This document shows positions 8,789-16,701 of a stretch of DNA of 64,000 nucleotides, piece after piece. The stretch is taken from NCBI RefSeq assembly GCF_042432495.1, contig NZ_JBHLXC010000002.1, positions 744,001-808,000 of the forward strand. Reading direction: 5' to 3'. Made by a program: the position numbers and the translations under genes. Position 1 is the stretch's first letter. Every line of letters begins with the position of its first letter. The notes beneath the pieces are model-generated. The model made no database searches. It saw only the letters and a list, made by a program, of their open reading frames with translations, and had not been told where the DNA came from. The DNA comes from Pseudochelatococcus lubricantis. GTDB lineage: Bacteria; Pseudomonadota; Alphaproteobacteria; Rhizobiales; Beijerinckiaceae.

Positions 8789-9649
8789 ATGCCGGAAGAG
8801 AAGTACTTTCTAAGCCTGTCGTGCCGTAACCGCCCCGGAATTGTCGCCGCGGTGGCGCGCTGTCTGTTCGAGGGAGGCGCCAACATCCGCGAGGCGCACC
8901 AGCATGACGACGTCGAGACCGGGACCTTCTTCTCGCGCATCGGCTTCAATTTCGTCAGAGGCGGCGATCTCGACGACATGCGCCGTGCCTTCGCCGCCGT
9001 TGGCGAGGAGTTCGGCATGACGTGGTACATGCGTCCCGTCTCCCTCCCGCAACGGGTACTCGTGCTGGTTTCGCGCTTCGACCATTGCCTCGCCGACATC
9101 CTGTATCGCTGGCGCATCGGCGAACTCAACATGACCATCGCCGGCATCGTCGCCAACTATCCGCGCGAGACCTACCAGCACCACGACTTCGACGGCATCC
9201 CCTTCGACTATCTGCCCGTGACGCGGGAAACTAGGGCAGAGCAGGAAGCGCAACTGTGGCGCATCGTCGAGGAACGACAGGTCGACCTCGTCATCCTCGC
9301 GCGCTATATGCAGATCCTGTCGCCGGAACTGGCGTCGCGGCTCGCCGGGCGATGCATCAACATCCACCACTCGTTCCTGCCCGGCTTCAAGGGCGCGCGG
9401 CCCTATCATCAGGCCCACGAGCGTGGGGTGAAGCTCATCGGCGCCACGGCCCACTACGTCACCGGCGACCTCGACGAAGGCCCGATCATCGAGCAGGACG
9501 TGGAGCGCGTGACGCATCAGGACACGCCGGATGCGCTGGTGCGCAAGGGCCGCGACATCGAGCGGCGCGTGCTGTCGCGCGCCCTTGCGTGGCATCTCGA
9601 CGGGCGCGTCATTCTGAACGGCCGCAAGACCGTCGTATTCAGGGATTGA
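8789..9649 (+). CDS. purU: Formyltetrahydrofolate deformylase
   Basis: A 286-residue PurU, which hydrolyses 10-formyl-THF to formate and THF and so balances the one-carbon pool. An N-terminal ACT-like domain (residues 1-80, starting YFLSLSCRNRPGIVAAVARC) precedes the formyl-transferase domain with INIHHSFLPGFKGARPYHQA and the catalytic aspartate region HYVTGDLDEGPIIEQD. I chose the ATG at 8789 because family members start a few residues before the ACT strand; the in-frame extension to 8744 is Arg-rich and unconserved. folD follows after 3 bases, so the two folate genes form an operon. Confidence 0.96.
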   Translation: MPEEKYFLSLSCRNRPGIVAAVARCLFEGGANIREAHQHDDVETGTFFSRIGFNFVRGGDLDDMRRAFAAVGEEFGMTWYMRPVSLPQRVLVLVSRFDHCLADILYRWRIGELNMTIAGIVANYPRETYQHHDFDGIPFDYLPVTRETRAEQEAQLWRIVEERQVDLVILARYMQILSPELASRLAGRCINIHHSFLPGFKGARPYHQAHERGVKLIGATAHYVTGDLDEGPIIEQDVERVTHQDTPDALVRKGRDIERRVLSRALAWHLDGRVILNGRKTVVFRD

Positions 9650-9652
9650 GCG

Positions 9653-10531
9653 ATGAGTGCAAGGATTATCGACGGCAAGGCCATCGCGCAGGAGTTGCGC
9701 GACGCCATAGTGGCGGAAGTGGCGGGCATCGCGGCGCGTGGCGGCGGGCAGCCCGGGCTCGCCGTCGTGCTTGTCGGCAATGACCCCGCGAGCGAGGTCT
9801 ACGTCGGCTCGAAGGCGCGCCAGACAGTCGCCGTCGGCATGCGCTCGTTCGAGTATCGCCTGCCCGCCGACGTGCCGGAAGCAGACCTGCTGGCGCTGGT
9901 CGACCGGCTGAACCGCGATGACGCCGTCGACGGCATCCTGGTGCAGCTGCCGCTGCCGAGCCACGTCGACGCCAACCGCGTGATCGAGGCAATCGACCCG
10001 GACAAGGACGTTGATGGGTTTCACCCGGTCAACGCCGGGCGGCTGCTGATCGGCCTGCCCGGCCTCGTTCCCTGCACGCCGCTTGGCTCGCTGCTGTTGC
10101 TGCAGAGCGTGCATCACGACCTTTCCGGTCTGTCTGCGGTGGTTGTCGGGCGTTCGAACATCGTCGGCAAGCCGCTGGCGCAACTCCTGCTGCAGCAGAA
10201 TGCCACCGTCACGATAGCCCATTCCCGCACCCGCGATCTGCCGGCCGTCTGCCGTGGCGCGGATATCCTGGTGGCGGCGGTCGGTCGTCCGGAAATGGTG
10301 CGCGGCGACTGGATCAGGCCCGGTGCGACGGTGATCGATGTCGGCATCAACCGCCTGCCGCCCGCGCCTGGCGCGGCGAAAGGGCGCCTCGTCGGCGATG
10401 TCGCGTTCGAGGAGGCGAGGGCGGTCGCGGGCGCGATCACGCCCGTGCCGGGCGGCGTGGGGCCCATGACCATCGCCTGCCTGCTGCGCAATACGCTGCA
10501 GGCCTTTAAGGCGCGGCACGGAATTTACTGA
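9653..10531 (+). CDS. folD: Methylene-THF dehydrogenase / methenyl-THF cyclohydrolase
   Basis: A 292-residue bifunctional FolD that interconverts 5,10-methylene-, 5,10-methenyl- and 10-formyl-THF using NADP. Visible landmarks are the YVGSKARQ segment with the catalytic lysine, GILVQLPLPSHVD, the dinucleotide-binding loop VVVGRSNIVGKPLAQLL, and the C-terminal signature TPVPGGVGPMTIACLL. It directly follows purU (3-base gap), so the operon makes 10-formyl-THF and can also dispose of it. Length and motifs are complete. Confidence 0.97.
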   Translation: MSARIIDGKAIAQELRDAIVAEVAGIAARGGGQPGLAVVLVGNDPASEVYVGSKARQTVAVGMRSFEYRLPADVPEADLLALVDRLNRDDAVDGILVQLPLPSHVDANRVIEAIDPDKDVDGFHPVNAGRLLIGLPGLVPCTPLGSLLLLQSVHHDLSGLSAVVVGRSNIVGKPLAQLLLQQNATVTIAHSRTRDLPAVCRGADILVAAVGRPEMVRGDWIRPGATVIDVGINRLPPAPGAAKGRLVGDVAFEEARAVAGAITPVPGGVGPMTIACLLRNTLQAFKARHGIY

Positions 10532-10590
10532 CCGCAAGGCGCATTCGGTCGCGCATCCGGATGCCCTCTCGCAGAACGGTCGGCCTGATT

Positions 10591-10655
10591 CAGCGCATTT
10601 TCCGATCACACCAGACCGGAAAATGCGCTGCAATTCTCTCTCTTGCGCGAATTCT
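10591..10655 (+). repeat. Dispersed palindromic repeat, copy 1
   Basis: A perfect 14-bp inverted repeat (CAGCGCATTTTCCG / CGGAAAATGCGCTG) with a 12-base loop is followed by a tail rich in TTCTCTCTC. The same stem-plus-tail architecture occurs at 39731-39785 in opposite orientation, inside a transposase gene, so this is a dispersed element and not only a terminator. It lies between folD and the convergent lipoprotein gene, where it may also terminate transcription. Confidence 0.7.
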
Positions 10656-10669
10656 GGCGCCGAACAGCT

Positions 10670-11437
10670 TCAGCGTGACAGCGATACCGGTGCGCCGGAC
10701 TTGGCCAGCACGCCGTTGAAGTTGCCGCCGCCGCCGCGCAGCCGCGCGACCACATTGCCGCGCGCGTAGAGATAAACCTCGTTGCCGCGCAGGTCCCAGG
10801 CGTTGACGCTCTTCAGGTCCTGCGAGGCGCAGCCGCTGGACGAGGCCCGGTAGAGATCGAGCGAAGGCGCGCTCGACAGCGTGACCCGGCAGGAACTGCC
10901 GGCAGCCTCGCTCGCCCGCCAGCTTCCTGTTACCGACGTGCGCGAGGGAGCGACAGCCGGCGGCGGCGCTGCCGGCGGCGGAGACGCGGGCAGGGAGGCG
11001 ACGGGGCCGGGCGGCGGATTGTTGTCCAGCGCGGCATTCGGGTCCGCCCCCTGCGACAGGTCGGCTCCCGGCGGCGGCGTGGTGGCCGACGGCATGGGTG
11101 TGAGGGTTGGCTCCGGCGCGGCTTGCGAGCCGGGCGGCGGCGGCAGCGGCGTGGAAACCACCGGGGCTGCGGGCGCGCGGCGGGGTGCGGGCTCGATATC
11201 GTCAACCGGCGCGGCGATGACGCGGGGACCACCGCCGACGGGACCGCCATAGGGACCGGACGTCGAGAAGCGGGCGGAATCGGCGCACGCGCCGAGAAGC
11301 AGCGCGCCACCCAGCGCCGGCGCGAAGCGCATGGCGCGTCGCCAGCGCCGGTTCGCGGCCCGGGGCGTCGAAGCCTGAAGACGCGCGGCGACAACGCCAA
11401 TCGTCCCTTCCGCGACCCTGATCATGCCGGAGTTCAT
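10670..11437 (-). CDS. Omp19/AprI-Inh-like outer-membrane lipoprotein
   Basis: A lipoprotein whose C-terminal about 95 residues resemble the AprI/Inh metalloprotease-inhibitor fold as in Brucella Omp19: a GSWRASEAAGSSCRVTL opening, paired cysteines (SSCRV, SGCAS), a WDLRGNEVYLYARG core and the VSLSR ending. A lipobox (LLLGAC) precedes a long Pro/Ala-rich linker. The ATG at 11437 has a GAGGGA site but puts the lipobox cysteine at residue 51. The ATG at 11332 puts it at residue 16, more usual, but lacks a Shine-Dalgarno. In Brucella the homolog inhibits host proteases; the role in this organism is inferred only. Confidence 0.8.
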   Translation of the reverse strand: MNSGMIRVAEGTIGVVAARLQASTPRAANRRWRRAMRFAPALGGALLLGACADSARFSTSGPYGGPVGGGPRVIAAPVDDIEPAPRRAPAAPVVSTPLPPPPGSQAAPEPTLTPMPSATTPPPGADLSQGADPNAALDNNPPPGPVASLPASPPPAAPPPAVAPSRTSVTGSWRASEAAGSSCRVTLSSAPSLDLYRASSSGCASQDLKSVNAWDLRGNEVYLYARGNVVARLRGGGGNFNGVLAKSGAPVSLSR

Positions 11438-11643
11438 CTCATTCCCTCGCGATAGCAAACGCACTGCAACGACCGGTTCGATGCGCTAACAAATGGATAA
11501 AGCTGTGATGTTATCCATATCTTGTGTCCGCAGCTCAATCATGACCTGTTGACGAGCAACAGCGTCAATCCGCCCTTTTGTCCTTGTGCCATGAATACGG
11601 ACAAATCGGGAGAAGATTTTCGCAGCAAGGGATCATCTCAATG

Positions 11644-11681
11644 AAATATGGCGCATTCCTGCAACAGAATGCGCCATATTT
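11644..11681 (-). terminator. Strong hairpin after sdhB
   Basis: A perfect 15-bp inverted repeat (AAATATGGCGCATTC and its complement) with an 8-base loop sits about 40 bases past the sdhB stop. It probably ends the sdhCDAB transcript, although the U-tract on the minus strand is short (TATTTC). Its sequence is unrelated to the palindromic repeat at 10591. Confidence 0.6.
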
Positions 11682-11722
11682 TGCAAGAAGTTGTGATAAA
11701 TGGCCACGCTACCCGGCCGGCG

Positions 11723-12508
11723 TCATACCTGCCGCACCACCATCATCTGCTTGATTTCGGCGATCGCCTTGGCCGGATTGAGCCCCTTCGGGCAGGCGTT
11801 GGCACAGTTCATGATGGTGTGGCAGCGGTAGAGCCGGAACGGATCCTCAAGGCCGTCGAGCCGCTCGCCCGTCGCCTCGTCCCGGCTGTCGATCAGCCAG
11901 CGGTAGGCCTGCAGAAGGGCGGCGGGGCCGAGATAACGGTCGCCGTTCCACCAGTAGCTCGGGCACGACGTCGAGCAGCAGGCGCAGAGGATGCACTCGT
12001 AAAGCCCGTCGAGCTTCTGGCGATCCTCATGGCTCTGGCGCCATTCCTTCTCAGGCGCGGGCGTCACCGTGTGCAGCCACGGCTCCACCGAGGCATGCTG
12101 AGCGTAGAAGCGGGTGAGGTCGGGCACCAGATCCTTCACCACAGGCATGTGCGGCAGCGGATAGATGTTGACGATGCCGTTCTGCGCCACCTCGTCGATG
12201 CCGCGCGTGCAGGCGAGGGTGTTCGAACCCGAGATGTTCATCGCGCACGAGCCGCAGATGCCCTCGCGGCAGGAGCGGCGGAAGGTCAGCGTCGCGTCGA
12301 CGTTGTTCTTGATCCAGATCAGCGCGTCGAGCACCATCGGGCCGCAATCGTCGCGGTCGACGTGATAGCTGTCCATGCGCGGGTTGTTACCCGTGTCGGG
12401 ATCGTAGCGGTAGATGTTGAACAGCGTGGTCCGCGTGGCCCCAGCCGGAGCCGGCCAGACCTTGCCGGACGTCACCCGCGAATTCTTCGGAAGCCTGAAC
12501 TCAGCCAT
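11723..12508 (-). CDS. sdhB: Succinate dehydrogenase iron-sulfur subunit
   Basis: A 261-residue SdhB that carries electrons from FAD in SdhA to ubiquinone in complex II. All three cluster sites are visible: 2Fe-2S (CREGICGSCAMNISG), 4Fe-4S (CILCACCSTSCPSYWW) and 3Fe-4S (CHTIMNCANACPKGLNPA). It is the last gene of the sdhCDAB operon, 38 bases after sdhA. Full length, nothing unusual. Confidence 0.97.
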   Translation of the reverse strand: MAEFRLPKNSRVTSGKVWPAPAGATRTTLFNIYRYDPDTGNNPRMDSYHVDRDDCGPMVLDALIWIKNNVDATLTFRRSCREGICGSCAMNISGSNTLACTRGIDEVAQNGIVNIYPLPHMPVVKDLVPDLTRFYAQHASVEPWLHTVTPAPEKEWRQSHEDRQKLDGLYECILCACCSTSCPSYWWNGDRYLGPAALLQAYRWLIDSRDEATGERLDGLEDPFRLYRCHTIMNCANACPKGLNPAKAIAEIKQMMVVRQV

Positions 12509-12546
12509 TGTCTTTGCTCTCTTCGCTCATCCTTGCGGGGGCCGTA

Positions 12547-14367
12547 TCAGTAGACGCGCGCCTTCGGCTCGATGTACTGGATTTCGTTGGACATCGTGTA
12601 GGTGTGCACCGGACGGTAATCGAGCGTCACCTTTTGCGAACTGGTGTCGAGCCACGCCAGCGTGTGCTTCATCCAGTTGGCGTCGTCGCGGTTCGGATAG
12701 TCCTCGCGGGCGTGGGCGCCGCGGCTCTCCAGCCGGTTGAGCGCGCCCTCCATCGTCACCACGGCCTGCGTGATGAGATTGTCGAACTCCAGCGTCTCGA
12801 CGAGGTCCGAATTCCAGATCAGCGAGCGGTCGGTGACGTGGACATCCGCAGCGGACGACCACACCTCGTGGATCAGCTTCACGCCCTCTTCCAGCACCTC
12901 GCCGGTGCGGAACACGGCGCAGTTGGACTGCATCGTGCGCTGCATGTTGAGACGCAGTTGCGCCGTCGGCGTGGAGCCCGACGCATGGCGGAAGTGGTCG
13001 AGACGCGACAGCGCCAGTTCGGCCGAGTTCTTCGGCAGCTCCGGCTGCTTCTCGCCCGGGTTGACGATTTCGGCGGCACGCAGGCCAGCCGCGCGGCCGA
13101 ACACGACAAGGTCGATCAGCGAGTTAGATCCCAGGCGATTCGCGCCGTGCACCGACACGCAAGCCGCCTCACCGAGCGCCATCAGGCCGGGGACGATCGA
13201 GTCGGGGTCGCCGCCGCGCTTCGTCACCACCTCGCCGTGGTAGTTCGTCGGGATGCCGCCCATGTTGTAATGGACGGTCGGCAACACCGGAATAGGCTCC
13301 TTCGTCACGTCGACGCCGGCGAAGATGTGAGCCGATTCGGAAATGCCCGGCAGGCGCTCCGCCAGGATGGCCGGATCGAGGTGATCGAGGTGCAGGTAGA
13401 TGTGGTCCTTGTTCTTGCCCACACCGCGGCCTTCGCGAATCTCGATCGTCATCGAACGCGACACCACGTCGCGCGAGGCGAGGTCCTTGGCGGAGGGCGC
13501 GTATCGCTCCATGAAGCGCTCGCCCTCGGAATTGGTGAGGTAGCCGCCTTCGCCGCGCGCGCCCTCGGTGATCAGGCAACCCGCCCCGTAGATGCCGGTG
13601 GGGTGGAACTGCACGAACTCCATGTCCTGCAGCGGCAGGCCGGCACGCAACACCATGGCGTTGCCGTCGCCCGTGCAGGTGTGGGCGGAGGTGGCCGAGA
13701 AGTAGGTGCGGCCGTAGCCGCCGGTGGCCAGAATGACGAGCTGCGCCCGGAAGCGATGCAGGGTGCCATCGTCGAGCTTCAGCGCCACGACGCCCCGGCA
13801 GCGGCCCTCATCGTCCATGATCAGGTCGATGGCGAAATACTCGATGAAGAATTCCGTGTTGTTCCGGACCGCCTGCCCGTAAAGCGTATGCAGCATGGCA
13901 TGGCCGGTGCGGTCGGCGGCCGCGCAGGTGCGCTGCGCGGTGCCCTTGCCGAAATGCGTCGTCATGCCGCCAAAGGGGCGCTGGTAGATCTTGCCCTCTT
14001 CGGTGCGCGAGAACGGCACGCCCCAGTGCTCCAGCTCGTAGACGGCTGCGGGCGCGTTGCGCACCAGATATTCGATGGCGTCCTGATCGCCGAGCCAGTC
14101 CGACCCCTTGACGGTGTCGTACATATGCCACTGCCAGTTATCCTCGCCCATGTTGCCGAGCGAGGCCGAGATGCCGCCCTGCGCCGCGACGGTGTGCGAG
14201 CGGGTGGGGAACACCTTCGTGACGCACGCCGTGCGCAGACCGGCCTGCGAACAGCCGACGGTGGCGCGAAGACCCGCGCCGCCCGCGCCCACCACCACCA
14301 CATCGAACGTGTGATCGGTGATCGGATAGGCGTTGCCGATGACGGCGGGAGAGGAAAGCGTGGCCAT
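12547..14367 (-). CDS. sdhA: Succinate dehydrogenase flavoprotein subunit
   Basis: A 606-residue SdhA that oxidises succinate to fumarate with covalently bound FAD. The dinucleotide-binding GAGGAGLRATVG, the flavinylation segment SHTVAAQGGI with its histidine, the substrate-site HPTGIYGAG, and NRLGSNSLIDLVVFGRAAG are all present. It lies 2 bases after sdhD. Complete and typical. Confidence 0.98.
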   Translation of the reverse strand: MATLSSPAVIGNAYPITDHTFDVVVVGAGGAGLRATVGCSQAGLRTACVTKVFPTRSHTVAAQGGISASLGNMGEDNWQWHMYDTVKGSDWLGDQDAIEYLVRNAPAAVYELEHWGVPFSRTEEGKIYQRPFGGMTTHFGKGTAQRTCAAADRTGHAMLHTLYGQAVRNNTEFFIEYFAIDLIMDDEGRCRGVVALKLDDGTLHRFRAQLVILATGGYGRTYFSATSAHTCTGDGNAMVLRAGLPLQDMEFVQFHPTGIYGAGCLITEGARGEGGYLTNSEGERFMERYAPSAKDLASRDVVSRSMTIEIREGRGVGKNKDHIYLHLDHLDPAILAERLPGISESAHIFAGVDVTKEPIPVLPTVHYNMGGIPTNYHGEVVTKRGGDPDSIVPGLMALGEAACVSVHGANRLGSNSLIDLVVFGRAAGLRAAEIVNPGEKQPELPKNSAELALSRLDHFRHASGSTPTAQLRLNMQRTMQSNCAVFRTGEVLEEGVKLIHEVWSSAADVHVTDRSLIWNSDLVETLEFDNLITQAVVTMEGALNRLESRGAHAREDYPNRDDANWMKHTLAWLDTSSQKVTLDYRPVHTYTMSNEIQYIEPKARVY

Positions 14368-14369
14368 CG

Positions 14370-14765
14370 TTAAACCCCGAACGAAATCTTGAGAACGGCG
14401 AAGATCGCCGCAATGGCGACGGCCGCGGTGAACAGCGTGTTGGCGATCACCGCCGCGACCTTACATCCCTCGTGATGGACATAGTCCTCGATCACGACCT
14501 GCAGGCCGAGGCGGCCGTGGATCGCACCGGTGACGACGAACAGCAGCAGGATGATGGCGGTGAGCGGATGGCCGACCAGCGCCCGCGCCGCCTCGTAGTC
14601 GCGCCCCGAGGCGCAGATGACGATGGCGATGAACGCGAGAACCAGCGGCACCAGCGCCACGGCGGTCAGCCGCTGCTGCCAGAAATGCCCGGTGCCCGAC
14701 TTCGCCGAGCCAAGACCGCGAACGCCCTTGACCGGCGTGCGGATGGAGAAATCAAACTGTCCCAT
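14370..14765 (-). CDS. sdhD: Succinate dehydrogenase membrane anchor SdhD
   Basis: A 131-residue anchor subunit with three predicted membrane helices. The N-terminal GTGHFWQQRLTAVALVPL and the HGRLGLQVVIEDYVHHE segment fit SdhD, with the second supplying a heme-b ligand and part of the quinone site. It lies between sdhC (24-base gap) and sdhA (2 bases). Confidence 0.93.
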   Translation of the reverse strand: MGQFDFSIRTPVKGVRGLGSAKSGTGHFWQQRLTAVALVPLVLAFIAIVICASGRDYEAARALVGHPLTAIILLLFVVTGAIHGRLGLQVVIEDYVHHEGCKVAAVIANTLFTAAVAIAAIFAVLKISFGV

Positions 14766-14789
14766 TGCAGCCTCCTGTCCGATGCCCGG

Positions 14790-15203
14790 TTAGCCGACGC
14801 TCAGGCCGATGGCCCACAGAACCACCGTCAGGATGCCGGAAACGATCAGCGTGGCGCGCGCCATTCCCATGCGCGTCTTGAGGTCGTAGCCGTAGCCGAG
14901 ATCCCAGACGAAGTGCCGCAGCCCGCCCGCGAGGTGGTGCAGCAGCGCCCAGGTGTAGCCGAACAGCACGAAACGGCCGATGGCCGAACCGAACACGGCC
15001 TGGGCCGTGGCGAAGGCGTCCGGCCCCGCCGCCAGCGAGACCAGCCAGTACACCAGCAGCAGCGTGCCGGCATAAAGGGCGACGCCGGTGGCGCGGTGGA
15101 TGACCGACATGGCCATTGTCCATGTCAGCTTGTAGATCTGCAGGTGGGGGGACAGCGGACGAGCCACTGCGCGCGGGGTGGTGGGGGCTTTCGCCTCGGC
15201 CAT
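14790..15203 (-). CDS. sdhC: Succinate dehydrogenase cytochrome b556 subunit SdhC
   Basis: A 137-residue three-helix subunit, first gene of the sdh operon. PLSPHLQIYKLTWTMAMSVIHRATG is the SdhC signature, split here by the quinone-site Ser/Arg region, and HHLAGGLRHFVWDLG contains the heme-ligand histidine. The operon promoter should lie in 15204-15446; I do not see a convincing operator there. Confidence 0.95.
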   Translation of the reverse strand: MAEAKAPTTPRAVARPLSPHLQIYKLTWTMAMSVIHRATGVALYAGTLLLVYWLVSLAAGPDAFATAQAVFGSAIGRFVLFGYTWALLHHLAGGLRHFVWDLGYGYDLKTRMGMARATLIVSGILTVVLWAIGLSVG

Positions 15204-15446
15204 GATCTCAGGTCTCCTCCATGACCGCGGTGCCCCTGGCGGGCACGGACGGTAAACCGGAGCACGCTCTTACAGTCTAGAGCTACTCGAAGTTGCAATG
15301 CTTCGTATCCAATATGTCGCACGTTAGCAACGTATTGCGCCGAATCCCCGGTGACAAAATTTTCCGTCTGTCACTGCGCCGTTCCGGGGCGGGGAGGGCT
15401 TGCCTGTGCGGGGGCTGGCTGCGCCTCGGCCCAGCCCCTGCACCCG

Positions 15447-15812
15447 TCATTTGCGGCGGGCGGATTTTCCGGCAGCGCCACTGTCGGTCGCGTCGAGGCA
15501 GTCGGCAAGGGCCGCGGCGATTCTGTCCGCGTCTCCCGACAGGCGGACGGATTTCAAGCGCGAGGTATGGCCGGCGATCACTTCCGCAGCGGACGCCGGC
15601 AGGCCCGCGCTCTTCGCCACCAGCTTCAGCAGCGCGGCATTGGCCGCGCCGTCCTCCGGCACCTGGCGCACGCGCGCCAATATCACGTGCCGCCCGTCCG
15701 ACAGGATGCCCCGTCCGTCGATCGAATCACGTCCGCCCCTGGGCGTGAGCCGCACGGTGAGGATGAGGCCCTCGCGCTCCGCCCGCCACGGTTCCGTTTT
15801 TCCGGCGTCCAT
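15447..15812 (-). CDS. DUF167 (YggU-like) family protein
   Basis: A 121-residue protein of the UPF0235/DUF167 family, function unknown. Family landmarks are LTPRGGRDSIDG near the start and VPEDGAANAALLKLVAKSAGLP with a downstream basic segment (SRLKSVRLSGD). It follows the YggT gene by 13 bases; this YggT-DUF167 pair is widely conserved, which suggests a shared but undefined role. Confidence 0.88.
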   Translation of the reverse strand: MDAGKTEPWRAEREGLILTVRLTPRGGRDSIDGRGILSDGRHVILARVRQVPEDGAANAALLKLVAKSAGLPASAAEVIAGHTSRLKSVRLSGDADRIAAALADCLDATDSGAAGKSARRK

Positions 15813-15825
15813 CGAAGCCGCGCCG

Positions 15826-16116
15826 TCAGGGCAGCAACGGCCGCAGGTAACGGTCGATGAAGCTTTGCAGGAAGAACACGCCGAGCAGCAGAATCACCGG
15901 CGAGATATCGATGCCGCCGAGATTGGGCAGCACGCTGCGGATGGGGCGCAGCAGCGGTTCCGTCAACTGGTAGAGGAAGTTCACCGCCGAATGGACGAAG
16001 CCGTTGCGGGTGTTCACGACGTCGAAGGCGATCAGCCAGCTCAGAATGGCGCTGGCGATAATGACGTATGTATAGAGGTTCAGCACGAGCTGAACGACGT
16101 CGAGCACCGATTGCAT
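15826..16116 (-). CDS. YggT-family membrane protein
   Basis: A 96-residue integral membrane protein with two hydrophobic helices, one in each half. The YVIIASAILSWLIAFDVVN and EPLLRPIRSVLP blocks are diagnostic of YggT, implicated in other bacteria in osmotic protection or membrane organisation. First gene of the YggT-DUF167 pair. Confidence 0.9.
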   Translation of the reverse strand: MQSVLDVVQLVLNLYTYVIIASAILSWLIAFDVVNTRNGFVHSAVNFLYQLTEPLLRPIRSVLPNLGGIDISPVILLLGVFFLQSFIDRYLRPLLP

Positions 16117-16348
16117 GTCGTCTCCTGGGGCAGTCTTCCGGGGCAGGCTTCAAGGCCGCCGAAGCAAATGTCGCCACACCTTATAGCCTTCACTTCGGCC
16201 AAGAGCCAGATGTAAGAGCCAGATGTGTTCGGGCGCGGCGCACAACGGCGACCGGCGGCCGCGCGGCGATGCCTGTGCACAAATCGACCGATCCGGGCAA
16301 GGAACCGATTGACAGCGCGCCGGCCGGGACATACAAGGCCAGCACCTT

Positions 16349-16424
16349 GGGGCTGTAGCTCAGTTGGGAGAGCGCTGCAATCGCACTGCAGAGGTCGTGA
16401 GTTCGAATCTCATCAGCTCCACCA
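16349..16424 (+). tRNA. tRNA-Ala (anticodon CGC)
   Basis: A complete 76-base cloverleaf: acceptor GGGGCTG pairs with CAGCTCC (one G-U), the D-arm contains AGCTCAGTTGGGAGAGC, the anticodon stem is CTGCA/TGCAG with loop ATCGCAC (anticodon CGC, codon GCG), the T-loop is TTCGAAT, and the terminal ACCA is encoded. The accessory module begins immediately past its 3' end, which suggests this tRNA was an integration site. Confidence 0.95.
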
Positions 16425-16428
16425 GTCA

Positions 16429-16449
16429 CCCCGCCCTTGCGGGGTTTTT
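16429..16449 (+). terminator. tRNA-Ala terminator
   Basis: CCCCGC / GCGGGG stem with a CCTT loop followed by five T residues, directly after the tRNA. A degraded version occurs at 51884 in the second module copy, where the stem no longer pairs perfectly. Confidence 0.85.
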
Positions 16450-16701
16450 CGTGTCCCGTTCCCAATGGATACGACATTTCCGTAGGTTAGCCGGGATGGT
16501 CTCTGCCCGGGTGGCCGTTGCGGGGCCTTCCTGCCCTGTTTCCACCCTCTCCTCAGGCTCCGTCTCTGCCGGGCCATTTCCGTGACCACTTGGCCTGCCA
16601 CACGATGCTAGGTGATCGCCGGGATGTAGCGGGCTGTCCGGAGGGATCGATTATGGGTGCCGGGCGTCGGGCGAGCCGACTGATTCGGCCGATGCCTTCG
16701 T

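Noticed and set aside
8810..10633. 607-codon minus-strand open frame over purU and folD
   Set aside because: It is antisense to two clearly real folate genes and has no domain of its own.
11644..11681. Third copy of the dispersed palindromic repeat
   Set aside because: It is a perfect hairpin, but its stem sequence and missing TTCTCTC tail differ from the two repeat copies; it fits a terminator after sdhB.
12508..14373. 621-codon plus-strand open frame over sdhA
   Set aside because: Antisense shadow of sdhA; no motif.
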